Shown: positions 8,486-17,529, numbered from the stretch's first letter. The stretch is 64,000 nucleotides of DNA from Streptomyces canus 299MFChir4.1 (GCF_000383615.1 NZ_KB911586.1:191276-255275); one strand, 5' to 3'. Numbers and translations are program-made. The notes: generated by a model from the sequence alone, not told the origin.

Positions 8486-8961
8486 GTCAGCACCGACGTC
8501 AGGGCAGCGCCGGTGCCTGGGAGCGGCGCCGGGGGGTTGCGCCGCTTGCTCTGCGTGCCGTCGTGCTCGCCGCCCCTGTTGGTCTGGACCTTTGGCAGTA
8601 CGGCGAGACAAAACGAATACGGTTGTCTGCGGAGGGACTTGGGGGCTTTCTAGGCATCGTGCTGGATGGGCGCGGCCTCCGCAACCGTTTGACCCAGCCT
8701 TGTGCCGGTACTTACCCCGCCGGCCGGCCCCGGGCGTCCCCGGAGCCGGCCGTTCTCTTGGGTGACCGGGCTGCTGTCCCCTGCCGTCCGGTCACTTCCT
8801 GGAGCGAGGTCCCACGGCGCACGGCGTGATCCGTGCGCCTCATCGCTCCAGCGAGCCACGCGTGGTTCTGTCGGGCCCGCCCCTGGCTGGCACGGACACC
8901 ACCACCAACGAGGCGGTGCGGGCCGCGGTCACGCGCCGTACGGGTGAGGTGGGGCCCGAAC
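8482..8961. other. 480-bp intergenic region with several inverted repeats; possible structured RNA
   Basis: No coding frame here looks convincing. The stretch holds nested inverted repeats: AGACAA 8606-8611 with TTGTCT 8623-8628; TGCGGAGG 8628-8635 with CCTCCGCA 8676-8683; CGGCCGGC 8721-8728 with GCCGGCCG 8745-8752, the last followed by TTCTCTTG on the + strand; and GTGACCGG 8762-8769 with CCGGTCAC 8788-8795. A terminator-like hairpin with no gene before it on the + strand suggests a small RNA around 8590-8760, but this is inference. Confidence 0.3.
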
Positions 8962-9216
8962 TCAGATGCGACCGCGGCTCAGTTCGAGCAGCGTCATGGC
9001 GAGGGAGGTGCCTGGCCTGCCGAGGGCGTCGCGGTAGCGGCCGAGGATCTCCATCTCGCGGGCGAGGTGGACCCGTCGGCCGCCGGAGGCGAGCCGGGTC
9101 CGCTGGACCACGGACGAGACGGCCATCCGTTCCTGGATCAGACCGATGATCCGGTCGTCGAGCGCGTCGATGCGCTCACGGGCGTCCGCGATGGTCGCTT
9201 CCGGTGTGGTGGTCAC
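8962..9216 (-). CDS. Chorismate mutase, AroQ type
   Basis: This 84-residue all-helical protein should convert chorismate to prephenate, the branch step to phenylalanine and tyrosine. The AroQ pattern is visible: [20 protein letters not shown] (helix 1, with the active-site arginine and the ID..D..I..L...R signature), a basic loop around [13 protein letters not shown], and a C-terminal helix [11 protein letters not shown]. The start is GTG 9216, with AGGAG six bases upstream; the frame extends further without a better site. It is divergent from guaA. Its leader contains a Phe/Tyr-bearing peptide and overlapping hairpins. Confidence 0.85.
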   Translation of the reverse strand: MTTTPEATIADARERIDALDDRIIGLIQERMAVSSVVQRTRLASGGRRVHLAREMEILGRYRDALGRPGTSLAMTLLELSRGRI

Positions 9217-9253
9217 GTAGGGCTCCTGGGTGGGGTGGATGCCCCGGAGCGGC

Positions 9254-9301
9254 AAGGTCCGGAAAACACGGGCGCCCCGGACCTTGTCGGCCCGGGGCGC
9301 C
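9254..9301 (-). promoter_or_regulatory. Candidate transcription attenuator upstream of chorismate mutase
   Basis: Read on the minus strand, GGCGCCCCGG (9301-9292) pairs with CCGGGGCGCC (9280-9271) to form a GC-rich stem followed by CGTGTTTT, a terminator-like T run. An overlapping alternative pairs AAGGTCCGG (9285-9277) with CCGGACCTT (9262-9254), and the two cannot form together. This lies between the 23-residue leader ORF and the chorismate mutase start. Attenuation is inferred from the layout. Confidence 0.5.
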
Positions 9302-9323
9302 TGGGAAGTCGCTTGTCAGTTGC

Positions 9324-9395
9324 TCAAGCAGCACGACCATGGCAGCCGGCGGGCCGGGTGCCATAGGTAAACAGGAAGGTCGTCTGCGGGAGCAT
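9324..9395 (-). CDS. Putative leader peptide with Phe/Tyr codons (23 aa)
   Basis: ATG 9395 to TGA 9324 encodes 23 residues containing TTFLFTYGT, that is two Phe and one Tyr in five codons. The gene downstream on the same strand makes the precursor of exactly these amino acids. The stop lies 22 bases before the terminator hairpin. A plausible promoter would start transcription at the A of the ATG, making it leaderless, which would explain the missing ribosome-binding site. Codons just after the Tyr (CGGCCCG at 9356-9350) can also pair with the left arm of the terminator (9294-9288). No homology evidence; judged from layout only. Confidence 0.4.
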   Translation of the reverse strand: MLPQTTFLFTYGTRPAGCHGRAA

Positions 9396-9401
9396 GGCAG
9401 C

Positions 9402-9430
9402 AGTATGCCGGGCCCTCGGGGAGTGTCCAA
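9402..9430 (-). promoter_or_regulatory. Candidate promoter of the chorismate mutase leader
   Basis: On the minus strand TTGGAC (9430-9425) is separated by 17 bases from CATACT (9407-9402), close to housekeeping -35/-10 consensus. The expected start point, seven bases after the -10, falls on the ATG of the leader ORF at 9395. Confidence 0.45.
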
Positions 9431-9530
9431 GCCGGCTCGCATCCTGAGACGAGCCAGGCCCCGATCCGGCCCCGCGGCTCCCGGTAGACTCGCTACCACA
9501 CACACCTCGCTCACCGCCGGAAGGCAACCC

Positions 9531-11108
9531 GTGTCATCAGCGAACCCCGCCGCCGCCCCCGACACCGTCCTGGTCGTCGACTTCGGTGCGCAGTACGCCC
9601 AGCTCATCGCCCGCCGTGTCCGCGAGGCCCGGGTCTACAGCGAGATCGTGCCGAGCACCATGCCGGTCGCGGAAATGCTCGCCAAGAACCCGGCGGCGAT
9701 CATCCTCTCCGGCGGCCCCTCGTCGGTGTACGCGGAGGGCGCCCCGCGCCTGGACCGCGAGCTGTTCGAGGCCGGTGTCCCGGTCTTCGGCATGTGCTAC
9801 GGCTTCCAGCTGATGGCCACCACCCTCGGCGGCACCGTCGACAACACCGGCGCGCGTGAGTACGGCCGTACACCCCTGCACGTCTCGAAGTCCGGCTCGA
9901 CCCTGTTCGAGGGCACCCCGGACGAGCAGTCGGTGTGGATGTCCCACGGCGACGCCTGCTCCGCCGCCCCCGAGGGCTTCACCGTGACCGCGTCCACGGA
10001 CGTCGTCCCGGTCGCCGCCTTCGAGAACGACGAGAAGAAGCTCTACGGCGTCCAGTACCACCCCGAGGTCATGCACTCCACGCACGGCCAGCAGGTGCTT
10101 GAGCACTTCCTGTACCGGGGCGCCGGTCTGAAGCCGGACTGGACCACCGGCAATGTGATCGAGGAGCAGGTCGCCGAGATCCGCTCGCGCGTCGGCGACA
10201 AGCGCGCGATCTGCGGTCTCTCCGGCGGTGTGGACTCCGCAGTGGCCGCGGCCCTGGTCGCACGGGCCATCGGCTCCCAGCTGACCTGCGTGTACGTCGA
10301 CCACGGCCTGATGCGCAAGGGCGAGACCGAGCAGGTCGAGAAGGACTTCGTGGCCGCGACCGGCGTGAAGCTGGTCGTCGTCGACGCGGAGGAGCGCTTC
10401 CTGACCGCGCTCAAGGGTGTCTCCGACCCCGAGGAGAAGCGGAAGATCATCGGCCGGGAGTTCATCCGGGTCTTCGAGCAGGCCCAGGCGGAGATCATCG
10501 CGGACGAGGGTCCGGCGGTGGAGTTCCTCGTCCAGGGCACGCTCTACCCGGACGTCGTCGAGTCCGGTGGCGGCACCGGCACCGCCAACATCAAGTCCCA
10601 CCACAATGTCGGCGGCCTTCCCGAGGACCTCGAGTTCCAGCTGATCGAGCCGCTGCGCAAGCTGTTCAAGGACGAGGTGCGGATGGTCGGCCAGGAGCTC
10701 GGGCTCCCCGACGAGATCGTCCAGCGCCAGCCGTTCCCCGGCCCCGGCCTCGGCATCCGCATCGTCGGCGAGGTCACCAAGGAGCGCCTGGACCTGCTGC
10801 GCGACGCCGACGCCATCGCCCGCGAGGAGCTCACCGCGGCCGGCCTCGACCGCGACATCTGGCAGTGCCCGGTGGTCCTGCTCGCGGACGTCCGCTCCGT
10901 CGGCGTCCAGGGCGACGGCCGCACCTACGGCCACCCGATCGTCCTGCGCCCGGTGTCGAGCGAGGACGCCATGACGGCCGACTGGTCGCGACTGCCGTAC
11001 GAAGTCCTCGCGAAGATCTCGACGCGGATCACCAACGAGGTGGCCGACGTCAACCGCGTGGTGCTCGACGTGACGTCGAAGCCGCCGGGGACGATCGAGT
11101 GGGAGTAG
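9531..11108 (+). CDS. guaA: GMP synthase (glutamine-hydrolysing)
   Basis: The 525-residue enzyme aminates XMP to GMP using glutamine and ATP, the last step of guanine nucleotide synthesis. N-terminal class I glutaminase: nucleophile cysteine in GMCYGFQ (~95) and the His/Glu pair in [10 protein letters not shown] (~180). ATP-pyrophosphatase domain: PP-loop [12 protein letters not shown] (~232), YVDHGLMR. Dimerisation domain near [13 protein letters not shown], and the invariant C-terminus KPPGTIEWE. The GTG start at 9531 follows GGAAGG. A possible -10 (TAGACT, 9484-9489) lies upstream. It converges on the flavin-type gene with only 3 bp between stops. Confidence 0.97.
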   Translation: MSSANPAAAPDTVLVVDFGAQYAQLIARRVREARVYSEIVPSTMPVAEMLAKNPAAIILSGGPSSVYAEGAPRLDRELFEAGVPVFGMCYGFQLMATTLGGTVDNTGAREYGRTPLHVSKSGSTLFEGTPDEQSVWMSHGDACSAAPEGFTVTASTDVVPVAAFENDEKKLYGVQYHPEVMHSTHGQQVLEHFLYRGAGLKPDWTTGNVIEEQVAEIRSRVGDKRAICGLSGGVDSAVAAALVARAIGSQLTCVYVDHGLMRKGETEQVEKDFVAATGVKLVVVDAEERFLTALKGVSDPEEKRKIIGREFIRVFEQAQAEIIADEGPAVEFLVQGTLYPDVVESGGGTGTANIKSHHNVGGLPEDLEFQLIEPLRKLFKDEVRMVGQELGLPDEIVQRQPFPGPGLGIRIVGEVTKERLDLLRDADAIAREELTAAGLDRDIWQCPVVLLADVRSVGVQGDGRTYGHPIVLRPVSSEDAMTADWSRLPYEVLAKISTRITNEVADVNRVVLDVTSKPPGTIEWE

Positions 11109-11111
11109 GCC

Positions 11112-11609
11112 CTACGCGCGCTTTCGGGTGCGCAGGGGTTCGCCGGGCCGCCAGAACTGGACGACGAGGTACGTGTCGTCCTCGACGTAGGTCCTCACGA
11201 CCTCGGTGAGTTCGGTGCGGAAGAGGTGGAACGGCTCCGGCGGTTCCACCTCTTCGGTGTATCCGGCCTTGGCCGCGGAGTCCTCGACCTCGATCGCCCG
11301 CCCCGCGATCCGTACGTCGCCGCCGCCCATCCCGGTGCCTTCCCCCGGATTCGCCTGGAGCGCGAAACGCGGGTCCCGGCGCAGGTCTCGCGCCTTGAGC
11401 GAGTCCGGCATCATGCCAAGCCAGAGCTCGCCGTTCAGGAAGCGGACCTCCAGGCCGGTGGTGCGGGGGGAGCCGTCCTTGCGGAGGGTCGCGAGGGTGT
11501 GGTGTGTGAAGGCGCCGAAGCGGTCTTCGACCGTCCTGGCGAGGTCGGGCTCCGTGGCGGAGAAATCTGCCCAGTTCATATCGGGCAGTCTGGCGTCGAT
11601 ATGCGACAT
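11112..11609 (-). CDS. Pyridoxamine 5'-phosphate oxidase family (FMN/F420-type) protein
   Basis: The 165-residue protein has the split-barrel flavin-binding pattern: an N-terminal helix (LARTVEDRFGAFTHHTLATL), then RKDGSPRTTGLEVRFLNGELWLG, where substrate and cofactor normally contact the barrel, RDPRFALQANPG, and GRAIEVED. Family members use FMN or F420, or bind haem, for redox or detoxification; the specific reaction cannot be told. It is divergent from the aldolase gene with an 82-bp gap that must hold both promoters. Confidence 0.75.
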   Translation of the reverse strand: MSHIDARLPDMNWADFSATEPDLARTVEDRFGAFTHHTLATLRKDGSPRTTGLEVRFLNGELWLGMMPDSLKARDLRRDPRFALQANPGEGTGMGGGDVRIAGRAIEVEDSAAKAGYTEEVEPPEPFHLFRTELTEVVRTYVEDDTYLVVQFWRPGEPLRTRKRA

Positions 11610-11691
11610 CTTCTGTCAGGTATCCGCTGTGTGCGTCATCTTTACAAACCACCTCTGTTCTCTTGCGCCGCCCGACGGTAACTTCCGCCCC

Positions 11692-12504
11692 GTGACGCAA
11701 CACGGGACGCCCCTCGGGCCCACTCCGCCGATGCCGCTGCCCACCGAGAAGCTCCAGTTCGCGATGCCGCCGATGCACGACTCCGTCGAGGAGGAACGCC
11801 GGCACCGCAAGGAGCGTCTCGCCGGCGCGCTGCGGATCTTCGGCCGGCTCGGCTTCGAGGACGGGGTGTCCGGGCACATCACCGCTCGCGACCCGGAGTT
11901 CACCGACTGCTTCTGGGTCAACCCCTTCGGCATGCCCTTCAAGCACGTCACCGTGAGCGACCTCGTGCTCGCCAACTCCGAAGGGCAGGTCCTCGACGGC
12001 CGCTACCACGTCAACCAGGCGGCCTTCACCGTGCACTCCCAGGTGCACGCAGCCCGCCCCGATGTCGTCGCCGTCGCCCACTGCCACTCGGTGCACGGGC
12101 GGGCGCTGTCCGCGCTCGGCGAGCTCCTCGACCCGATCACCCAGGAGAGCTGCGCCTTCTACGAGGACCACGCCCTGTACGAGGCCTACACCGGGGTCGC
12201 CGTCGACGCCGACGAGGGCCGCCGGATCGCCGCCGCGCTCGGCTCCCGCAAGGCGCTGGTGCTCCGCAACCACGGCCTGCTGACCGTCGGGGACTCGGTG
12301 GACGCGGCCGCCTGGTGGTTCCTGTCGATGGAACGCTCCAGCCAGGTGCAGCTGCTGGCCCGGGCGGCGGGACGCCCCGTGCTCATCGACCACCGGGCCG
12401 CGGTGGCGACCCGGGAACAGCTGGGCGGGGACCTGGTGGCGTGGATCAACTACCAACCGACGTGGCAGGACATCAGCCGCAGCGAACCGGACCTGCTGAG
12501 CTAG
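11692..12504 (+). CDS. Class II aldolase/adducin family protein
   Basis: The 270-residue protein has the family layout: GFEDGVSGHITARDP near residue 60, the metal-binding histidines in AHCHSVHGRAL (~125), an acidic segment around CAFYEDHALYE, and the third histidine in LVLRNHGLLTVGDSV (~195). Such zinc enzymes are fuculose-phosphate-type aldolases or sugar-phosphate epimerases, and many actinobacterial members are uncharacterised. The start is uncertain: GTG 11692 and ATG 11731 are in frame and neither has a clear ribosome-binding site. The WWFLSMERSSQVQ stretch is typical of the broader subgroup. Confidence 0.85.
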   Translation: MTQHGTPLGPTPPMPLPTEKLQFAMPPMHDSVEEERRHRKERLAGALRIFGRLGFEDGVSGHITARDPEFTDCFWVNPFGMPFKHVTVSDLVLANSEGQVLDGRYHVNQAAFTVHSQVHAARPDVVAVAHCHSVHGRALSALGELLDPITQESCAFYEDHALYEAYTGVAVDADEGRRIAAALGSRKALVLRNHGLLTVGDSVDAAAWWFLSMERSSQVQLLARAAGRPVLIDHRAAVATREQLGGDLVAWINYQPTWQDISRSEPDLLS

Positions 12505-12506
12505 AC

Positions 12507-12545
12507 CCCCCGTATGAGCTGAAAGGTACCCGTATGAGCTAAAAG
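12507..12545. repeat. Imperfect direct repeat CCCGTATGAGCTRAAA
   Basis: CCCGTATGAGCTGAAA is followed about 20 bp on by CCCGTATGAGCTAAAA. The second copy overlaps the stop codon of the convergent DUF4429 gene at 12539. It is a short tandem duplication between two convergent genes. Confidence 0.6.
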
Positions 12546-13438
12546 CCCCGCAGTACGGCGGCCTTCGTCCTCGCGAACTCCTCGTCCGTGAGCACCCCGT
12601 CGCGGTGCAGCTCACCCAACTCCCGCAGTCTGCGGAGCAGCACGTCGTGATGGTCGGCCGACGGGGGAACGGCGGCCGCTGCCAGCCGGGGGCGGTGGGC
12701 GCGTTCGTCGCCGTGCGCGAGCTCCCCGCGGGTGGACGGGTGCGGCAGCCGGGCCGTGACCGCCGTCGCGACGAGGGCCGTGAGCAGGTCGCGGCGGGTG
12801 CTGCCCCACAGGTCGAGGGCGTACGGGTCCTTCTCCGGCGGCAGTTTCGAGAAGGACGTCTCACGGGTCACGAACCGCATGAAACCGTCCTCGTAACCGG
12901 AGTTGGGCAGCCACTCGACCTGGACGAGGTCGCCCACGTCGATGATCCGCGGGCCGGTCGCCCGCTTGACCCGGTCGGAGGTGTCGGCCCAGTCGATGCG
13001 GACCTGGGTGCCGTCGAAGGAGACCGTGCCGTCGGAGGAACGCACCGAGACCGGGACCGGCGGGCCGGGCAGCAGATACGTCTTCGTCGGCTCCTTCGGG
13101 ATCTGGTCGAGGAGCAGGGCGTGGCGGATCTCCTCGGCCATGTACTCGGCGACCCCGGCGCGGTCGACGTCCACGAGCAGGCGGTACGGATCGGCCGGGT
13201 CCGGCAGACGTCCGCCGGTCGCGTGCAGCAGGGGGTCCGCGCCCTCGCGCAGCCGCATCCGCAGCCGGCCGCGCCTGCGTTCCGGCTCGAACGCCACGCC
13301 CGCGACGGCCTCCAGGGGCACGGCGACCTCGCCGTACGTCTGCCGGAAGAGCGGTACGGAGCGGTGGAGTCCCGGTGTGATCCTGACCGTTGTGCCGTCG
13401 AAGGCCCAGGTCCCGTCACGCTGGATGATCTCGGCCAT
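12539..13438 (-). CDS. DUF4429 domain protein with C-terminal SHOCT motif
   Basis: The 299-residue protein has two similar beta-rich modules: residues ~1-100 (DGTWAFDGTTVRITPG) and ~120-200 (SSDGTVSFDGTQVRIDW), the duplicated DUF4429 pattern. It ends in a short helical SHOCT motif (LRRLRELGELHRDGVLTDEEF, ~265-299), a putative oligomerisation or membrane-associating element. There is no signal peptide or membrane helix, so it is probably cytoplasmic. Function unknown. It is convergent with the aldolase gene and divergent from the next membrane protein gene. Confidence 0.8.
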   Translation of the reverse strand: MAEIIQRDGTWAFDGTTVRITPGLHRSVPLFRQTYGEVAVPLEAVAGVAFEPERRRGRLRMRLREGADPLLHATGGRLPDPADPYRLLVDVDRAGVAEYMAEEIRHALLLDQIPKEPTKTYLLPGPPVPVSVRSSDGTVSFDGTQVRIDWADTSDRVKRATGPRIIDVGDLVQVEWLPNSGYEDGFMRFVTRETSFSKLPPEKDPYALDLWGSTRRDLLTALVATAVTARLPHPSTRGELAHGDERAHRPRLAAAAVPPSADHHDVLLRRLRELGELHRDGVLTDEEFARTKAAVLRGF

Positions 13439-13670
13439 ACGGAAATTCTCGCAGCCGGGTCAACACGGCGGGCCCGGCTTCACCCGCGCTGACCACACCT
13501 GCCGGACGGGGGCGGTGTGCTGTAGGGCACAATTCGCTGACATCACGGGGGAGTTGTCCGGGGCTTCTCCGGGGCGTGGGGCGCGAGGCGTTCGCGGGTG
13601 GTGCGGCCGGTCGGCCGTGAGGTCATGTGGGGCCAGGGAATCAGGAATCGTGGGAAGGCGGGCGTCGGGC

Positions 13671-14960
13671 GTGGCGGTGCAGGAAGCGAGACAGAGCGCG
13701 GCCGGAGGTGTGCCCAACGGTGCGCACGAGGGCGGCTGCAGCTGCGGGGACTGTCCGCACGGGGCGCGGGCCGGTCATCGGCGGGCGGTGGCCGCGTTCC
13801 TCCTCAAGCGTGACGAGTTCGCCGCCGGGCAGGGCCTGCCCGCGGCCGTCGCGCACTCCGCGTCGGCCTCCCGACAGTGGGTCTCCGAGGAACTGACCCA
13901 GTCCGCCGAGGCGGTGGCCGAGCGGGGTCGCGCCGAGGGGGCCGCCTGGCTCGCGCGGCTGTGGCGTCGTACCGCGTTCGCCGTGTGGGCCGCTGTCGTG
14001 GTGCTGCTCCTCGTCCAGGCGCTGACGGCCATCGGGGCGGGGTGGACCGCGGCGCGTACGGCCGGGCTGGTGGCGGCGCTCGCGGTCGCGGCCTCGCTGA
14101 CCGCCGCGTCCTGGTTCCACCGGGCCCGGGGCGGGGTGCTCGCTCCGGTCATCGGTGAGGACAACCGGCTGTCCACCTCGCGGGCCGTCGCGGTGGCATG
14201 GGTGCTGTTCGTCGCCTACGCCGTGCTGGTGCTGGTGGCCCGGCTGGCCGCGGCCTCCGACAGCCGTGAGCGGGACGCACTGATCTCCGGGCTCGAACTG
14301 GCCCGGGGCGCGGGGGTCGTGACCGTGCTCGCCGTGGTGTGCGCGATCGCCGTGCTGGTGCGGCGGGTGGTGGGGCTGCGGGTGCTCGGGCAGCGGCTGC
14401 AGAAGGTGCGGGCGGACCGGCCCCGCGCCGCCGACCTGCTCACGGACGACTCCGGGCGCGGGACCTTCGCCGACATCCAGTACGTCGTGATCGGTGGGGT
14501 CGCCCTGCTGTTCGCGGCTGTGCGGCTGGCCCGGCGGCCGGACCAACTGCCGGATCTGCCGTGGGGACTGGCCGTGGTGGTGCTGGTGTCCGCGGCAACC
14601 TATGTGGCGGGGAAGTACGCGGAGGGCGGGCGGCCGGTGATCCTCTCCGTGGTGCGGTCGCGTGAGGCGGGTGACCTGGACGGGCCCATCCGCACCGGGG
14701 ACGACATCGAGATCCGGGGCGCGGGGTTCGTGCCGCCGGGGGCGCAGCGCGCGGATCGGCTGTCCCGGATGGTGGTGCGGATCGGGCCGGTCAACGTCCA
14801 TGTGCCCTTGGTGCCGGTGGCCGGGGGATTCAGCAACCCCACGGACGAGGTGCTGACCGTGCCGGTACCGGCGGATGTGGAGCCGGGGCGGGTGGAGGTG
14901 CAGGTGGTGACGGCTGCCGGGGCGGAGACGAACCGGTACGCCATCGACGTGACGGACTGA
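13671..14960 (+). CDS. Multi-pass membrane protein with N-terminal Cys cluster and IPT/TIG-like tail
   Basis: A protein of about 429 residues. Near the N-terminus is a cysteine/histidine cluster, GCSCGDCPHG, that could bind metal. A helical segment (RRAVAAFLLKRDEFAAGQG) leads to five or so membrane helices between ~100 and 310. The last ~110 residues (PVILSVVRSRE to YAIDVTD) look like an immunoglobulin-type IPT/TIG fold, with IRTGDDIEIRGAGF and VPADVEPGRVEVQV. GTG 13650 and GTG 13677 are alternative starts. No function assigned. Confidence 0.7.
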   Translation: MAVQEARQSAAGGVPNGAHEGGCSCGDCPHGARAGHRRAVAAFLLKRDEFAAGQGLPAAVAHSASASRQWVSEELTQSAEAVAERGRAEGAAWLARLWRRTAFAVWAAVVVLLLVQALTAIGAGWTAARTAGLVAALAVAASLTAASWFHRARGGVLAPVIGEDNRLSTSRAVAVAWVLFVAYAVLVLVARLAAASDSRERDALISGLELARGAGVVTVLAVVCAIAVLVRRVVGLRVLGQRLQKVRADRPRAADLLTDDSGRGTFADIQYVVIGGVALLFAAVRLARRPDQLPDLPWGLAVVVLVSAATYVAGKYAEGGRPVILSVVRSREAGDLDGPIRTGDDIEIRGAGFVPPGAQRADRLSRMVVRIGPVNVHVPLVPVAGGFSNPTDEVLTVPVPADVEPGRVEVQVVTAAGAETNRYAIDVTD

Positions 14961-15079
14961 GGGCAGAGGCCGCGTCCTGACGGGCGCGGAAACTCGCTGT
15001 CGTATTGAGCATTGCCGCCCCCTCGTTCGTATGGTCTGGTGAGGGGTCTCGGCTCGCTGGTGAGAGGCGGCTCGAAGCG

Positions 15080-15610
15080 ATGACTCACGGTTTTCGTACG
15101 GACACGCACACCCCCTACTACAACGAAGAACGAACCTGGCGTGACAGCCTCGGCCAGTACGCCCTGCTGCCGTTGCGCATCTTCCTCGGCGTCACCTTCA
15201 TCTACGCCGGCCTGGACAAGCTGACCGACAGCGCCTTCATGAAGAGCTCCGGCTCGGGCTCCATCGGCGACATGATGCGCAGCGTCCGGGACTCCTCGGC
15301 CATCCCCGCACTGGTCGACCTGTCCCTGAAGAACCCCGTCGGCTTCGGCTACGCCATCGCCTTCGGTGAACTCGCCGTCGGTATCGGCACCCTGCTCGGC
15401 ATCCTCGCCCGCCTGGCGGCGCTCGGCGGTGCGCTGATCTCGCTCAGCCTGTGGCTGACCGTGAGCTGGGCGTCCGATCCCTACTACTACGGCAACGACC
15501 TCGCCTACCTGATGGCCTGGCTGCCCCTCGTGCTCGCGGGCGCCTCCGCGTTCTCCGTGGACGCCGCCCTGCGCTCCCGACGACGGCAGCGGGCGGGAGG
15601 TTACCGGTAG
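15080..15610 (+). CDS. DoxX-family membrane protein
   Basis: The 176-residue protein has four predicted membrane helices with the DoxX signature near the first (LLPLRIFLGVTFIYAGLDKL), a loop rich in Ser/Gly, then GYAIAFGELAVGIGTLLGI. It ends with the basic tail RSRRRQRAGGYR. DoxX proteins are associated with redox and sulfur metabolism or envelope stress, but the exact role here is unknown. The frame begins at ATG 15005; ATG 15080 directly before the conserved region is preferred. It is transcribed towards the PspC genes on the opposite strand. Confidence 0.8.
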   Translation: MTHGFRTDTHTPYYNEERTWRDSLGQYALLPLRIFLGVTFIYAGLDKLTDSAFMKSSGSGSIGDMMRSVRDSSAIPALVDLSLKNPVGFGYAIAFGELAVGIGTLLGILARLAALGGALISLSLWLTVSWASDPYYYGNDLAYLMAWLPLVLAGASAFSVDAALRSRRRQRAGGYR

Positions 15611-15693
15611 CTCCGGTCGGCGGAGCCACCGGTGGGACGCCTTCCTCAGCCGTCCTGCCCGTGCTCAGTGCTCAGTGATCAGTGATCGCGGGC

Positions 15694-15963
15694 TCAGCGC
15701 GGCACGGGCGGCACGGGTGGCTGGGGCGGCGTCCGGTCTGCCTCCGGTGGTGTGCTCGTACGGCGGCTGTCGCGGCGGTTGCGCACGGCCCGGGCCAGCA
15801 GGCCCACCACGCCCGCCAGGCAGAGGCCGCCCACGACCATGGGGATCACCGCGAACCACGGGGTGTCCCAGGCGTCGCCGGCGTCCCCCGCGTAGGTGAT
15901 GCCCGCGACGGTCAGGAAGAGGCCGGCGACCAGTTTTCCCGGCCGGAACTCATGACGCAGCAC
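15694..15963 (-). CDS. Small membrane protein of the PspC module
   Basis: The 89-residue protein has two membrane helices (LVAGLFLTVAGITYAG and VIPMVVGGLCLAGVVGLLA) and a basic, then proline-rich, cytoplasmic tail. Its ATG overlaps the end of the PspC-toastrack gene by 14 bp, so the two are translationally coupled. No separate family is recognised; it probably assists or regulates the PspC protein. Confidence 0.75.
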   Translation of the reverse strand: MLRHEFRPGKLVAGLFLTVAGITYAGDAGDAWDTPWFAVIPMVVGGLCLAGVVGLLARAVRNRRDSRRTSTPPEADRTPPQPPVPPVPR

Positions 15964-17473
15964 GGCTCACCTCCGCCTGGCCGATGCCCACACGTAGGCC
16001 GAGGTCGAGGGTGGCGGTGTTCTTGGCGCCCGAGGCCGGTTTCAGGGTGATCTCCTTGCGCTTGCCCGGTGCCACGTCCACGTCCCGCTGGTCGTCGCCC
16101 GGCAGTTGGATGTCGCCCACTCCCACGTCGATGACCGCCTTCACGGTCACGTCCGGCGGCACGATCACCACCAGTCGCCCCACCCCGACCTCGGCCTCGG
16201 TGGTCACCGTCCGGCCCTTGGCGAAATCGACGCGGGACAGGTCCAAGGTGCCCACACCGGTGCCGAGTTCGTAGTGCGGGTGGATCGTCTGCGTGGCTGC
16301 CGGTGTCCAGTTCGTGCGGACCCAGCGGGTGGTGATGTCCTTCGGGAGCGCGGCCGACGTGGCGAGCAGGCCCGCTGTGATGATCGCCAGGAGGATCGAG
16401 CCCGCTCCGGTGCGGCCCAGGAAGGAACTGACCGCTATGCCCAGGCCCAGGACGATCAGCGCGCAGGACAGACCGGTCTGCAGGCTGGTGCCCAGGGCGT
16501 GGTCCTCCCAGGTCGCTCCGGTGCCGAGGCCGCCCGCCAGCAGGGCGAGCAGGAAGACCCAGCCGCCGATCCACCGGGGGCCGCGGGGCTTCGGTGCCGG
16601 GAGCCGGGCCGCACGGATGTCCTCGCCCCGGCTCCAGGAGACGCCCCGGCCGATGTTGACGGCCGCCGCGATGTCACGGTCGCGGGAGTCGCTCGGGCCC
16701 CACAGATAGCCCGTGCCGCCGACGTGGGTGCCGTCCTTGACGATGGGGTCGCGCCACCAGGACGGGTAGCCGGCGGGCACCGGCGGGGCCTGGGCCTCCG
16801 GCGGGGCGTCGGCGACGGCCTGGGCGGCGAGCGGGTCGGGGTCGGGGGTGCCGCGGTTGCGCGACCAGTACCCCGCGCCCGCGAGGAGAAGGGAGAGGAC
16901 CACGGCGAAGGTCAGCACGCTGGTGTTGCTCAGCATGGTGAGGAACACCCCGCAGCCGACCAGGGCGAAGAGCACGCCGGTCAGGGCCTGGCCGTCCACC
17001 CGGCCGGTGAGCAGCTTGCGCACCTCGTTCTCGTCCTCGTCCTCGTACGGGACGAAGAGCCAGGCGAAGCCGTAGAAGATGAGCCCGATGCCGCCGGTCG
17101 CCGACAGCACGGCGAGCGTGATCCGGAAGATCACCGGGTCCATGTCGCACTGCCGCCCGAGTCCGGCGCACACCCCGGCGAGCAGCTTGTGCCGCCGGTC
17201 CCGCCGGAAGCGCAGGGGGGCCGCGGCCACGTCCTCGGGGGTGGCCGTGTCCTGGGGGGTGGCGGCGGGCGGGGCGGGGGCGTCGGTCGCCGTCCGGCGC
17301 CCGAGGGGCTCGGGGTGCGGGTCAGCCGGTGTGCCTCCTTCCTGCCGTGTGCCCGCCCGCCCGTGCGCGCGCGAGGCGTCGCCGGTGCCGGCGGGCGTGC
17401 CCGCGCCGGGGCCGGTGCCCGGGTCCGGTCCTCCGCCGGATCCGGCGCCCGCGGCGTGCTGGTGATCTGTCAT
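15950..17473 (-). CDS. PspC-domain membrane protein with C-terminal toastrack-like domain
   Basis: About 507 residues. A disordered Pro/Gly/Ala N-terminus (~1-95) leads to a PspC domain (RFRRDRRHKLLAGVCAGLGR... DMDPVIFRITLAVLS... GFAWLFVPYEDE). Further membrane helices follow around 165-210 and 300-400. The C-terminal ~110 residues are beta strands with repeated GVGTLDLSRV, VGVGRLVVIVP and VGVGDIQLPG, the toastrack (DUF4097/LiaF-like) pattern seen in envelope-stress proteins. It is divergent from a PspC-histidine kinase, so it is probably the sensor or inhibitor of that pathway. Start at ATG 17473. Confidence 0.85.
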   Translation of the reverse strand: MTDHQHAAGAGSGGGPDPGTGPGAGTPAGTGDASRAHGRAGTRQEGGTPADPHPEPLGRRTATDAPAPPAATPQDTATPEDVAAAPLRFRRDRRHKLLAGVCAGLGRQCDMDPVIFRITLAVLSATGGIGLIFYGFAWLFVPYEDEDENEVRKLLTGRVDGQALTGVLFALVGCGVFLTMLSNTSVLTFAVVLSLLLAGAGYWSRNRGTPDPDPLAAQAVADAPPEAQAPPVPAGYPSWWRDPIVKDGTHVGGTGYLWGPSDSRDRDIAAAVNIGRGVSWSRGEDIRAARLPAPKPRGPRWIGGWVFLLALLAGGLGTGATWEDHALGTSLQTGLSCALIVLGLGIAVSSFLGRTGAGSILLAIITAGLLATSAALPKDITTRWVRTNWTPAATQTIHPHYELGTGVGTLDLSRVDFAKGRTVTTEAEVGVGRLVVIVPPDVTVKAVIDVGVGDIQLPGDDQRDVDVAPGKRKEITLKPASGAKNTATLDLGLRVGIGQAEVSRAAS

Positions 17474-17529
17474 GGGTCCATGGTGACGGGCCGGGAGGCG
17501 TGACGGGAGTCGGAACGACCCTGGCCGGA

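Noticed and set aside
8482..8961. tRNA or 6C RNA gene
   Set aside because: No T-arm GTTCRANYC, no cloverleaf, and no paired hairpins with C-runs of the 6C type were found.
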